DNA of 64,000 nt from Lacticaseibacillus rhamnosus (GCF_900636965.1 NZ_LR134331.1:496001-560000); one strand, 5' to 3'; positions 23,928-32,478 are shown, numbered from the stretch's first letter. Program-made: numbers and translations. The notes: generated by a model not told the origin, from the letters alone.

Positions 23928-24800
23928 TTGAAGTATGCAGCGGGTTCTATTTACCATGAAGTACGGCGACGACGAGAACTGAGGATTAAGGAGGTTAGAG
24001 GAAACCTCCACCAATCAACGATTTCGCACCTGGAACATGATACGGTTGACATGACCTTAAATACGATGATGAAGATACTTAAACCAACTTTTATGTCGGC
24101 TGAAGAATTCTGCCAATTGATTGATGAACAAAGCGAGTCACCAACCTTCATTTTCAAAAAGATTGCGCGTTATTATGATGAAATGAACGTGGCTGGCTTG
24201 AAACAGCTAGTGACTGTTTACAAAAGGGATAAATTGCTAACCACACCAAACAGACTGGTTTTATTGACAATCCAAAGCTGCATTGATGAATTATCTGAAA
24301 AAAAGCACTTGTTGTCTCAAGATGATTGTGACTTTGTTCAAGGATATCTTCTGCATCCAGGACGATGGTTTAGCTTTGAATATATTGTTTTTGCTAACCT
24401 GTCATTTTCAATGCCGGCTAAGATTAACTTAAGAGTTTCCAAGAAAATGGTGCGAGCATACGAACAGTTTCATTTACCCAGTTATGATAGTCTTTTGGTA
24501 AATGTCTTATATAATTTATCGACCTCATTTCTTGATCAAGAAGACCCTAAATTATCAGCACGCTTTTTAAACTTTCTTGATTTAGATAAGTTAAATCACA
24601 ACAATCTTTATATGCGACACCATATAACTTTTCTGAAGCTAGTTATTCGATTTCAAACAAATCCATTAGACAAAGCTAACGTAGAAAAGCTAAAGGTGTT
24701 CTTAGAAGCGACTAGGCTTATTGATGAGACTTTATTTAAAAAGAATATTGACTGGATTGAGTCGCTAAAAATAAATCCCGTGATTATTTTAGGGAAATAG
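23928..24800 (+). CDS. Rgg/GadR/MutR-family transcriptional regulator
   Basis: The 290-residue protein has an N-terminal XRE-type helix-turn-helix (residues ~6-50; IKEVRGNLHQSTISHLEHDT, TLNTMMKIL) followed by a long helical repeat domain as in Rgg regulators. Rgg proteins bind imported short peptides and activate neighbouring promoters. The TTG start at 23928 has AGGAG eight bases upstream. It is divergent from the hydrophobic peptide and two membrane or secreted protein genes. The HTH region is rather basic (HEVRRRRELRIKEV). No second regulator or ABC exporter is near. The match is by architecture and pattern. Confidence 0.8.
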   Translation: MKYAAGSIYHEVRRRRELRIKEVRGNLHQSTISHLEHDTVDMTLNTMMKILKPTFMSAEEFCQLIDEQSESPTFIFKKIARYYDEMNVAGLKQLVTVYKRDKLLTTPNRLVLLTIQSCIDELSEKKHLLSQDDCDFVQGYLLHPGRWFSFEYIVFANLSFSMPAKINLRVSKKMVRAYEQFHLPSYDSLLVNVLYNLSTSFLDQEDPKLSARFLNFLDLDKLNHNNLYMRHHITFLKLVIRFQTNPLDKANVEKLKVFLEATRLIDETLFKKNIDWIESLKINPVIILGK

Positions 24801-25042
24801 AGATAGTAAATTAGACATCACTTAATAATCGTTGACAATCAGTTTTGATTTTTCCTAATGAAGTCATACAAGTTGGCATTTTTTATGACCAAGAAGGTTT
24901 GCAGTAGCTAGAAGCAAGAGTGAAACAGAAAGATCGCTTTAAAAAGAATTAGCCAAAATCAACTTTTGTTTTCGAACAGCTGATGAGACTGCACCAATAG
25001 TCGTCCTCGTGTGTAGATTTTTTGCTGGAAGTATTTGTAGTG

Positions 25043-26458
25043 TTAATCTTTGTTGTATGAATCCGGTTTTTGATCCGGTTCCGGGTTATTAGCGTGTTCC
25101 GGTGGGCGTTGAGAAAAACCGATATCACGAGTGATGAGCGGGTGGCCTTGCCAGATGAGGTGTTCCAGCAGCGCCATCGTGGTTTTGGCATCACTGAGCG
25201 CGGTGTGGGAGGGCAGGTCGATTCCGAGTGCCTCTTTGTAATGTTGCAGTGACGGGGTGTGTTTTTTGCCGATACCGAACGTTTTACGCGCCAGCACCGC
25301 AGCATCAAACGCTTGTAGAGGGGCAACTTTGATGGCTAGGCCGGATTCAATGGCGCGGAGATCGTTGCTTAAAGCGAACCCGACAACTAATTCATGCTGG
25401 AGCAGCTGTTGCAGCGCAGTTTTAACAAGTGGCAGAGGTTGGCCGTATTTTTCCAATAAGTCGTCGGTAATGCCGGTGATTTTAACCGAGAATGGCATGA
25501 CGTGATGGCCGGCTGGCAGTTGCGTGAAAATATCGAATGTCTGATCAATCTGATGCTGGCGGATGCGCAACAAACTGATTTCGGTTAAGTCAAGCTGATT
25601 GCGATCGGCGACGAATTCGGTGTCGATGACGACATAATCACCGTGAGCAAGGCGGTCAATGACATCGCGGTGGGTTGTCAATGCTGGCTGATCTGAGGCA
25701 AGCTCGGTTACTAAAGTGGGGTTAAGCTGCAATGACTTAGCTGCGCGGCGCTGGGCTGCTTGAACTAGCGGCATCTCTTCGCGGGCAAATTTTGCGGCGA
25801 GCCGGGCCATCAGTTGATCTGCTTGAACTTGCCGCTGATGTTGTAGTGAGACCAGCGATTGATCCGCGGTGCCAAGGGTAATATCAAATAACCGTGCGAG
25901 CCAGATAGCCGCATCAGAAGCCGGAGCGGTAGTGACATACACCCCGTTTATATCGGGCAGAGCGAATGCCACCTGTCCATTTTCTGCCCAGTTGGTTAAC
26001 CCCAAGGCGAGTAGATGAACCCAATCGCGAAAAGGCCGCATGAAAGCAAACAACTGGCGCTGACGGTCTAACCGATCTAGACGCTTAGCCGCTGCGGACA
26101 CAGCAGCGGCTAATTGCAAGGCGAGGCTTTTGCGATGATTGCCAAAGTCTTTGAGCTTAAACTTGACTGGTAAAATGGCACTACGCGGGCGCAACATATA
26201 ACGCAGACGGCCACCTTCCGGGAACCAGCGGGCTAGATCAAAGCTGACATCGCCACGAGGAGAGACCTGATTAACGGTGGCCGGCTGTTTAGCGGTTGGG
26301 GTACGATGCTGGAGAACCGCCATCAGTTCGTTGAGTCGGGTGCGAACCTCGGCGGCGTTGCGCGGCTTGATAATCGGATCACGCAGCAAATGATTTAGCT
26401 GCCGGCGAGCTTGACGCGGTGAGTGACTTGGCTTGCGATGTGGTCTGGACTGCACCAT
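25043..26458 (-). CDS. DEDD-type 3'-5' exonuclease (DnaQ/RNase T-like) with long N-terminal region
   Basis: The 471-residue protein has its exonuclease domain at residues ~270-440. It contains VVIDTEFV (Asp279, Glu281), the ExoII-like FALSNDLRAI and the ExoIII-like HTALSDAKTTM (His and Asp), so all DEDDh residues appear present. Residues 1-260 show no domain I know, with basic stretches at the start. The ATG has AAAGGAGG upstream. The C-terminal end (NNPEPDQKPDSYNKD) lies in the segment duplicated at 22433-22588. It may act in DNA repair or RNA trimming; the function is not fixed. Confidence 0.8.
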   Translation of the reverse strand: MVQSRPHRKPSHSPRQARRQLNHLLRDPIIKPRNAAEVRTRLNELMAVLQHRTPTAKQPATVNQVSPRGDVSFDLARWFPEGGRLRYMLRPRSAILPVKFKLKDFGNHRKSLALQLAAAVSAAAKRLDRLDRQRQLFAFMRPFRDWVHLLALGLTNWAENGQVAFALPDINGVYVTTAPASDAAIWLARLFDITLGTADQSLVSLQHQRQVQADQLMARLAAKFAREEMPLVQAAQRRAAKSLQLNPTLVTELASDQPALTTHRDVIDRLAHGDYVVIDTEFVADRNQLDLTEISLLRIRQHQIDQTFDIFTQLPAGHHVMPFSVKITGITDDLLEKYGQPLPLVKTALQQLLQHELVVGFALSNDLRAIESGLAIKVAPLQAFDAAVLARKTFGIGKKHTPSLQHYKEALGIDLPSHTALSDAKTTMALLEHLIWQGHPLITRDIGFSQRPPEHANNPEPDQKPDSYNKD

Positions 26459-26595
26459 GATGACAGCCTCCTTTCTTAGCGAGATTAAATCTAAGAACAG
26501 TATACCAAGTGTGGCGGGGATTTACATTTTTGGCTCTTGAGTGATGGTTGAGCAGACACAATGAAAGTACAGATTGGTTTTGCGTATGTTAAAAC

Positions 26596-26642
26596 AAAAA
26601 CAGCCATCTTCGAACTGAAAGTGAGTTGCGGATGGCTGTTTG
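26596..26642 (-). terminator. Terminator of the broken DinJ/YafQ operon
   Basis: AACAGCCATC pairs with GATGGCTGTT, followed on the minus strand by TTTGTTTT, ~40 bases after the toxin remnant. Confidence 0.7.
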
Positions 26643-26681
26643 GATTGTCTCGTAAAGTTTAAATGTTTAACGAGTTTGATC

Positions 26682-26867
26682 TTACTCAATGTTCAATGTA
26701 TCGCGGTGTGTGCCTGTTGCAAGAAGCATTAAAATTAACGCTTCAGCATCGACTTTATAAACGAGAAGCCAATCAGGAGCAACACGCAATGCTCGTTCGC
26801 CGCTGTGAGCACCCTTTAAAGCATGGTCATGTAGAGAAGCTAATTTTACATGACCTTGACGCTGCAA
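26682..26867 (-). pseudogene. C-terminal remnant of a YafQ-family toxin
   Basis: The 61-residue open part contains HALKGAHSGERALRV, PDWLLVYKVDAEALILML and the end ATGTHRDTLNIE. This is the core and C-terminus of YafQ toxins (about 90 residues). The upstream frame is closed by TGA and shows no YafQ N-terminus, so ~30 residues have been lost. The intact antitoxin gene lies just before it. A truncated product would lack the first helices and is unlikely to be active. Confidence 0.8.
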
Positions 26868-26894
26868 AGTTGTTGCCTGTCAATATGCATGCAG

Positions 26895-27167
26895 TTAATC
26901 GTCAACATCACTGTATAAATCCTTCATCAAAGCATCGACAGTCTTGAAGCTTTTTATTCGCCCCGCTTTAACATCAGCTTCTGCAACTTGAAGCTGATCA
27001 ACAAATGACATTGGAGGTGTAAATGGCAATGCACCGGTGTCACCAATCCGTTTCAGGTACATGTTAATAGCCGAGGAAATATCTAATCCCATGCTATTAA
27101 GAACATGGAGCGCTCGTTCTTTAGTTTTGGTATCAATCCTAACGCTGATGCGGGATTTTTTGGTCAT
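26895..27167 (-). CDS. RelB/DinJ-family antitoxin
   Basis: The 90-residue protein begins MTKKSRISVRIDTKTKERAL, a ribbon-helix-helix DNA-binding N-terminus. DISSAINMYLKRIGDTGALPF is the DinJ signature, and the tail is flexible (MKDLYSDVDD). It should bind a YafQ toxin and repress its own operon. The ATG at 27167 follows GGAGTTGATGAAC. Its own toxin is truncated. It may now serve only as a regulator, or act on the orphan YafQ at 266-538. Confidence 0.88.
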   Translation of the reverse strand: MTKKSRISVRIDTKTKERALHVLNSMGLDISSAINMYLKRIGDTGALPFTPPMSFVDQLQVAEADVKAGRIKSFKTVDALMKDLYSDVDD

Positions 27168-27647
27168 GTTCATCAACTCCTTCAGCTGAGAATGTACGTC
27201 ACTTAATGCCAAATTCAACTATAACTTCATTTAACCACATACATTGTTGATTTCAAAAATGCGATGTCTTTAAACGAAGGCAAGGAGCTGGAACGTCATG
27301 ATCTAGATGAAACAATTTAGCAGATGCGCATAAAATCAACAAAATAAAGGGTTGTAGATTTACGAGATCTAGTTGCGAGATATTGTATTGGTATTACTTT
27401 TAAAGGATGGGCTAACATTGGTCGGGAGTACTTACAGAATGACCTAATATACAAGACATATAGAGACTTCATATTCGACAACAAAATGCGGGTATAAATT
27501 GTTGACCTCGGAAACGGTATGGGTGTAAATTAAGCGCGGCAAGATGAACTTGAACGCGTCTTCATAAATGCTGTTGTAGAATGTCCGGCTGGTTTCATTC
27601 TAAGTAAGCCATATATTTTGGCCTATTGCAGACAGGAGAGAATAAAA
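27168..27647. other. 480-base stretch without a recognisable gene
   Basis: Short broken frames only; nothing I could match to a family. Composition is uneven and it borders a truncated toxin gene, so it may be decayed accessory DNA. Confidence 0.5.
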
Positions 27648-27713
27648 ATGAAGAGCACATTAATCGGGCTTATTCTTGTTGGGGCATCGGCGTTTGGCAT
27701 GACTAGCGTGTGA
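27648..27713 (+). CDS. Putative 21-residue hydrophobic peptide
   Basis: MKSTLIGLILVGASAFGM.. is a short basic start followed by a hydrophobic helix. CAGGAGAG is eight bases upstream. Its TGA is followed at once by the AAGGAG of the next gene, so the two are probably cotranslated. It could be a leader peptide or the remnant of a longer membrane protein. Confidence 0.45.
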   Translation: MKSTLIGLILVGASAFGMTSV

Positions 27714-27728
27714 AGGAGATGACCACAA

Positions 27729-27977
27729 ATGGCTGTCTGGGATTTTATTCAGATTGTGTTCACCGCAGTTGTCATTATCTGGATAGTGATAACTTCTAAG
27801 GGTAAGGCGGATCGGAGAACAAAGGAACTAATTTGGATAATTATTGGTTTAGTTGTTGTTGGCAACATTGCTGGCTATATCATTGCAAGTGAAAGAAGTC
27901 AGTGGGCAATCGCCTATAATTATTCATTTGCTTTCTTCCAATTGGTCATTTTGTGGTCTTTTGCGCGTAACTTTTGA
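27729..27977 (+). CDS. Small membrane protein, 82 residues
   Basis: Three hydrophobic segments are visible (IQIVFTAVVIIWIVITS; LIWIIIGLVVVGNIAGYIIA; YSFAFFQLVILWSFA) separated by a basic loop (KGKADRRTKE). GAAGGAGATG precedes the ATG and a terminator follows at 27993. Such small multi-helix proteins are common among bacteriocin immunity and accessory genes, but I recognise no family. Confidence 0.6.
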   Translation: MAVWDFIQIVFTAVVIIWIVITSKGKADRRTKELIWIIIGLVVVGNIAGYIIASERSQWAIAYNYSFAFFQLVILWSFARNF

Positions 27978-27992
27978 AAACAAGATATAAGG

Positions 27993-28036
27993 TAGCTCTA
28001 GCAATTCGTATGTGAGAATTACTAGAGCTATTTTGT
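27993..28036 (+). terminator. Terminator of the small membrane protein gene
   Basis: TAGCTCTAG and CTAGAGCTA pair, with an inner AATT/AATT, followed by TTTTGTT. Confidence 0.75.
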
Positions 28037-28219
28037 TGCTTGAGGAAAGGTACAACGAAATGCTAGAACGGTCGCACACAGAAATGTCATCGGTTAAGTA
28101 TTACTTCTCAAGAAAAGGATGAACTGTGATGTTCACAATTATTTTGCGTTTACTAACCTGCTAGCAGTCTTGAAGATACCCCCCTTGTTTTAGAACCAAA
28201 ATTATGCGATAACTGTTGT

Positions 28220-28513
28220 ATGGATATCAAACAATCAGTCATTACCGAGAATTTTAAACAACGGTTGTTCTTTGCGCTGTCTGATCCCGGTCGATATAAA
28301 ATTGTCCGCATGCTTTACCACGTGGGCCACGAGATGGGTTGCAACGAGTTGAACGAACACGTGGAGATTGACAAATCAACGATGTCATATCATTTGCGAA
28401 CACTTCGAGAAATCGGCATGATCACCACACGAACGCAGGGACGGCAAAAGTTTGTCACGTTGAATCGAGAAAAAATTGAAGCAGCGTTTCCGGGATTACT
28501 GGAAAGGCTTTAA
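28220..28513 (+). CDS. ArsR-family transcriptional regulator
   Basis: This 97-residue winged-helix protein has LFFALSDPGRYKIVRML, then the recognition region STMSYHLRTLREIGMITTRTQGRQKFVTL typical of ArsR/SmtB regulators. No metal-binding Cys pair of the ELCVCDL type is seen, so the signal is probably not a metal. The RBS is weak. It precedes an MFS transporter gene by 81 bases on the same strand and probably controls it. Confidence 0.88.
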   Translation: MDIKQSVITENFKQRLFFALSDPGRYKIVRMLYHVGHEMGCNELNEHVEIDKSTMSYHLRTLREIGMITTRTQGRQKFVTLNREKIEAAFPGLLERL

Positions 28514-28594
28514 AAATAAGCAAACCAATGCTTATTTTTTAGCAGTAATTGTTTGATATTTTTAAAACTATAAAATGAACCGGGGGCTTTTTGC

Positions 28595-29758
28595 ATGAAA
28601 CATCGTCAACTATCCTTACTTTTCTTCTTAGTCATGTTTGTGATCGGGACGGACACTTTCCTGGTTTCACCGCTGTTACCGACACTGACACATTATTATG
28701 GCATTACGACCAGCCTTTCCGGGTTTATTGTCAGCGCTTATGCCATTGGATACATGCTGTCAGCGCTGTTGATCGGCCCGATTTCGGATCGCCATGATCG
28801 TAAAAAGATCCTGGTTGGTGGGTTAGTCGTTTTCACCGTGGCGACTGCGAGTTGTGGATTAGCGAATACTTTTGCGTGGATGTTGATCACGCGCTTTGTT
28901 GCCGGAATTGCCGCTGCGACTGCCGGTCCACAGATTTGGGCTGCGATCCCTGTTTTATTCCCGCGTCAGCAAGTGGTCAAAGTGATGGGCTATGCGACCG
29001 CTGGCTTGGCAGTGGCGCAAATCGTCGGCGTTCCTTTAGGCAGTTACTTAGCAGTTTGGTCTTGGCGTTTCCCGTTCTTTTTCGTCGGAGCCATTGCGTT
29101 GATCCTGACGCTTTTGGTTATGCGTCTAATGCCTAGTTTGAACGATGCAAAGGCTGCACCGGCATCCGAGAGTATTTATCGGCAGCTAGTCGGTAATCAC
29201 CCGGTTATGAAGTTGTTAGCGGCGTACTTATTGTTCCAAACGGCCAATTTCTGCGGCTTTGCGTTTATCGGTACGTGGTTTGCTAAAAGTTTCAACTTAT
29301 CCGTTGGCGCGATTGGCAGCTTTATTCTGTTAATCGGCGTAGGTCAGTTTGTAGGCAGCCTTCTTGGCAGTCGGCTTGTGACATGGTTAGGTCAACCTCA
29401 CGCCTTTTTACTTGAATTTATCTTGTTCATCATCGGTTATGTGGTGCTACCGTTTGCCAACTCACCACTTGCGGCCACGATTATTCTTGCGCTCATTTAT
29501 ACTATTGGCGGGGCTTTGTTGCCGCTGTTTATGAGCACGTTACAGGAGCATGCCGGTACAGCTCGCAGCACGATCTCGGCGTTGGCCAATGCAGTGATGT
29601 ATTTAGGCGAAGCAATTGGCGGCGTCATCGGTGGCGTTTTAATCAAGCAGTTTGCCGGTTTTTCCGGAATTGCAACGTTTACGGCAGTGGTCGCGGTGTT
29701 GGCAATGCTGTTATATGCACAGCAGGGGTACTTTAAGCAGTTACAGACAAGTAGATAA
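28595..29758 (+). CDS. MFS transporter (DHA1-type drug/sugar efflux family)
   Basis: The 387-residue protein has about 12 membrane helices, the MFS motif A-like GPISDRHDRKKILVGG between helices 2 and 3, and the antiporter-like GYATAGLAVAQIVGVPLGSYLA (motif C type). It probably exports small compounds; the substrate is unknown. The gene follows the ArsR regulator and has GGGGG before its ATG. Full length and intact. Confidence 0.88.
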   Translation: MKHRQLSLLFFLVMFVIGTDTFLVSPLLPTLTHYYGITTSLSGFIVSAYAIGYMLSALLIGPISDRHDRKKILVGGLVVFTVATASCGLANTFAWMLITRFVAGIAAATAGPQIWAAIPVLFPRQQVVKVMGYATAGLAVAQIVGVPLGSYLAVWSWRFPFFFVGAIALILTLLVMRLMPSLNDAKAAPASESIYRQLVGNHPVMKLLAAYLLFQTANFCGFAFIGTWFAKSFNLSVGAIGSFILLIGVGQFVGSLLGSRLVTWLGQPHAFLLEFILFIIGYVVLPFANSPLAATIILALIYTIGGALLPLFMSTLQEHAGTARSTISALANAVMYLGEAIGGVIGGVLIKQFAGFSGIATFTAVVAVLAMLLYAQQGYFKQLQTSR

Positions 29759-29911
29759 CTTAACTTGCATTGGAAAATGATTCGTCAACCTCGGTTTTGA
29801 CATCATTGTTTTGCAAATCACGCGTTGACAAGTTGGCGTTGTTTTAACCTGACAGAGACTGTATAATTAAAAGGCAGAACATATGTTTGTATCTTGGAAG
29901 GGGAATGTCAA

Positions 29912-30487
29912 TTGCCAGCTAATAAACAAAGATGCGCGTGGGCGGATACCACCAATGATTTAATGCGCCAATATCATGATACCGAATGGGGACGTCCGAG
30001 CCATGACAATCGCCACTTGTTTGAGCTGTTGTCACTTGAAATCATGCAAGCAGGATTGAGCTGGCAGACCGTATTAAACAAGCGGGCAGCATTTAAGGCG
30101 GCGTTTGCTGATTTCGATTATCAACAAGTTGCACAAATGACGCCACAAATTCCTGCGCTTTTGAAAAATGATCAAATTATTCGGAATCGAATGAAAGTGA
30201 CGGCGATGATCAAAAATGCCAATGCCGTTGCGCAGTTAGTGGCCAATGGTACGGATTTTGACCATTATGTTTGGAATTTTGTCAGTAACCAACCCATTCA
30301 ACATCATATTGAGCGGCATGAACAGGTACCGAATACAACCGATTTGGCCAAACAGATGAGCAAGCAGATGAAGAAGGATGGCTTTGCGTTTACCGGTCCT
30401 GTGGTTGTGTACTCGTTTATGCAAGCGGCGGGGTTGGTTAACGATCACGAAACAGGTTGCTTTGTTTATCAGCAGCTTGGCCAATAA
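29912..30487 (+). CDS. tag: DNA-3-methyladenine glycosylase I
   Basis: This 191-residue HhH enzyme has the zinc ligands Cys8 (RCAWAD) and His22 (YHDTEWG), and a C-terminal His/Cys pair in NDHETGCF. Catalytic-pocket Glu43 lies in LLSLEIMQAGLSW. It removes 3-methyladenine from alkylated DNA in base excision repair. The TTG at 29912 is preferred: GGAAGGGG lies eight bases before it and the product then begins MPANKQRCAW. The IS607-type element begins close downstream. Confidence 0.92.
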   Translation: MPANKQRCAWADTTNDLMRQYHDTEWGRPSHDNRHLFELLSLEIMQAGLSWQTVLNKRAAFKAAFADFDYQQVAQMTPQIPALLKNDQIIRNRMKVTAMIKNANAVAQLVANGTDFDHYVWNFVSNQPIQHHIERHEQVPNTTDLAKQMSKQMKKDGFAFTGPVVVYSFMQAAGLVNDHETGCFVYQQLGQ

Positions 30488-30629
30488 CTGGGGATTTAGA
30501 TTTTGGATTGACGTAACCATGATTTCACAGCTTTTAAACGGGGAGGTGATCAACAGTACCTATAAACATGGAACAATATAGAATATAAGGGTATAATACG
30601 AGCATAATAATCAAGTGGAAGGTGCTCGT

Positions 30630-31226
30630 ATGTTCAAACCAAACGAAATGGCTAAGCGACTTGGTGTGACCGTCAAAACTCTGCAAAAATGGGATAATTC
30701 CGGTAAGTTTAAAGCTCATCGAACGCCGACAAATCGACGCTATTACACTGAGGATCAATATTTGGCTTATATCAGTCATAATGATCAACCAAAGAAACGT
30801 CTTCAGGTGGCTTATGCTCGAGTATCAAATGTCGGGCAAAAAGATGATCTAGCTAATCAAATTGATTTTTTGCGTCGATATGCTAATGGTAAGGGCATTA
30901 TTCTTGATGAAGTGATAACGGATATTGGGAGTGGCCTAAACTACAAACGCAAAAAATGGAATGCCTTGTTAGATGATGTGATGGCTGGTCATGTTGAAAC
31001 TATTTTCGTGACTTATAAAGATCGTTTTGTTCGTTTCGGCTACGACTGGTTTGAACGCCTAGCGCAAAAGTTCGACACCCAAATCGTGGTGTTGAATAAC
31101 CCTGATCTTTCGCCTCAAGAAGAACTAACTGAAGACCTGATTAGTATTATTCACGTGTTTTCTTGCCGATTATATGGCTTACGTAAATACAAGAAGAAAC
31201 TTGAAGACGATCCGTCTTTGAAGTAA
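30630..31226 (+). CDS. tnpA: IS607-family serine recombinase (TnpA)
   Basis: The 198-residue protein has an N-terminal MerR-like helix-turn-helix (FKPNEMAKRLGVTVKTLQKWDNSGKFKAHRTPTNRRYY) followed by a serine resolvase domain. Nucleophile Ser66 is in AYARVSNVGQKDDLANQ. This order, DNA-binding domain first, is special to IS607 transposases. It would catalyse strand exchange via a circular intermediate. The ATG at 30630 has GGAAGGTG upstream. A TATAAT box at 30591 probably drives it. The gene is intact. Confidence 0.92.
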   Translation: MFKPNEMAKRLGVTVKTLQKWDNSGKFKAHRTPTNRRYYTEDQYLAYISHNDQPKKRLQVAYARVSNVGQKDDLANQIDFLRRYANGKGIILDEVITDIGSGLNYKRKKWNALLDDVMAGHVETIFVTYKDRFVRFGYDWFERLAQKFDTQIVVLNNPDLSPQEELTEDLISIIHVFSCRLYGLRKYKKKLEDDPSLK

Positions 31227-31260
31227 GTCCCTTAGTTAACTTGAAAGGAGGTGAACACTT

Positions 31261-32442
31261 TTGATTAAAACGCATAAGATCAAACTATATCCCAATTCAA
31301 CGATGCGCAAAGAACTAGATAAATTGTTTGATTATCGCCGTTTCGTCTGGAATCAAGCGCTGGAAATCTGGAATGACATGTATGATGCTTCTTTAGTCAT
31401 GATAGATAAGTCAATACGGCCTAATGAGCGAAAAGTTCGTGATGAACTGGTGGCGAATAAGGCAGATTGGCAGTTTGAACGATCAGCGCGAGTCTTACAG
31501 CTTGCCGTGAATGATTTAAGTAAGGCGTGGGCAAACTATTTCAATCCTAAAATGCCCAATCATGACAAGCCTAGGTGGAAGTCGAAAAAGCGATCACGTA
31601 AAACTTTTAAAACGGATCGTGCTCAGATAGTCAATGGCAAGCTTCGTTTGGATCAGCCACGTGGTACCAAACTCTGGTATGACATTAAACTGGCTGAACT
31701 GCCACGATGGCGGGGTGACATCAAGCAAGTTTGCATCGTTCAAGACGCAGATGGCTACTATGCATCGTTGTCTATTGAAGCTGCAGTCCTAGCTGAAAAA
31801 AGACCCATTCGACGGGTTACTGGCGTTGATGTCAATGTGGGCAAGTTCGACTACCGAACTGCCTCCGGTTATGCCATTCAGCCGACAATACCTGCTTCGC
31901 TAGCAGCACTTTACGCTCGTATCACGCACTACCAAAAACAGCTTGCCCGTAAACGAACCACAAATCCAAAGCGCTTTAATTCAGCGACCTATCGCGCAAC
32001 GAGAACCAAGTTGAAGCGAAACTATCAACGCGTTGAACGGATACAAATGGATTTGTTAAACAAATTTACAACCAAGCTAATTGTAGATAACGATCTAATT
32101 GGGATAGAAGACTTGGATAATCAGCACATGCGCATGAATCGTCGTCTTGCTAAAAACCTGCATCGTTCAATGTTTGGTAAATTCAAAATCATGATGCAAT
32201 ACAAAGCGGATTGGAACGGCAGTACTTTAATTCTTGCCGATCCAATGTTTCCGAGTACGCAACGGTGTTCAAAATGTGGTTACATCAAAACTGGTGAAGA
32301 GAAACTTACTTTGCACGGTAATGCCAAATACCACACTGGACATGACGATTACATTTGCTACCAATGCGGTGCTAGGATGCGGCGCGATGAAAATGCAGTT
32401 GATAACCTGATCGATTATGCGAAATCAAAAGTACAGGGGTAG
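31261..32442 (+). CDS. tnpB: TnpB, RNA-guided RuvC-like nuclease
   Basis: The 393-residue protein has all three RuvC acidic residues: Asp190 in TGVDVNVG, Glu283 in IGIEDLDN and Asp376 in RRDENAVDN. A zinc ribbon lies between the last two (Cys336, Cys339, Cys366, Cys369). TnpB proteins cut DNA using an RNA made from the element's right end and help the element persist. The TTG start at 31261 follows a near-perfect AAAGGAGGTGA. No truncation or lost catalytic residue is seen, so it should be active. Confidence 0.92.
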   Translation: MIKTHKIKLYPNSTMRKELDKLFDYRRFVWNQALEIWNDMYDASLVMIDKSIRPNERKVRDELVANKADWQFERSARVLQLAVNDLSKAWANYFNPKMPNHDKPRWKSKKRSRKTFKTDRAQIVNGKLRLDQPRGTKLWYDIKLAELPRWRGDIKQVCIVQDADGYYASLSIEAAVLAEKRPIRRVTGVDVNVGKFDYRTASGYAIQPTIPASLAALYARITHYQKQLARKRTTNPKRFNSATYRATRTKLKRNYQRVERIQMDLLNKFTTKLIVDNDLIGIEDLDNQHMRMNRRLAKNLHRSMFGKFKIMMQYKADWNGSTLILADPMFPSTQRCSKCGYIKTGEEKLTLHGNAKYHTGHDDYICYQCGARMRRDENAVDNLIDYAKSKVQG

Positions 32443-32478
32443 GCTATACCCTAAAAGTTCAAGAGGCGGTCACTGTCA
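32400..32478 (+). ncRNA. Candidate omega (guide) RNA end at the TnpB right end
   Basis: The tnpB 3' end and following bases contain a small stem GGGTA-GGC-TATACCC (32437-32451), then AAAAG and TTCAA (32458-32462). In the TnpB family the scaffold RNA overlaps the tnpB 3' end and the guide is the flanking DNA, here from 32463. The start of the RNA is not defined. Inferred from family knowledge and layout. Confidence 0.45.

Larger units (their letters stand above)
30560..32462 (+). mobile_element. IS607-type element (serine recombinase TnpA plus TnpB)
   Basis: Two co-directional genes, a MerR-HTH serine recombinase and a TnpB nuclease, define the element. IS607 elements lack inverted repeats and target duplications, so ends are approximate. 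The right end is set at TTCAA (32458-32462), the usual end of a TnpB guide-RNA scaffold. The left end lies between tag (30487) and the TATAAT (30591-30596) before tnpA. Confidence 0.75.

Noticed and set aside
24900-24952. Short plus-strand frame resembling a broken small gene (..VGIFYDQEGLQ..)
   Set aside because: It is interrupted by stops, has no RBS, and I could not tie it to a transposase or other family.
24949-25326. 125-residue minus-strand frame
   Set aside because: It lies in another frame of the exonuclease 3' end; basic, low-complexity translation typical of a shadow.
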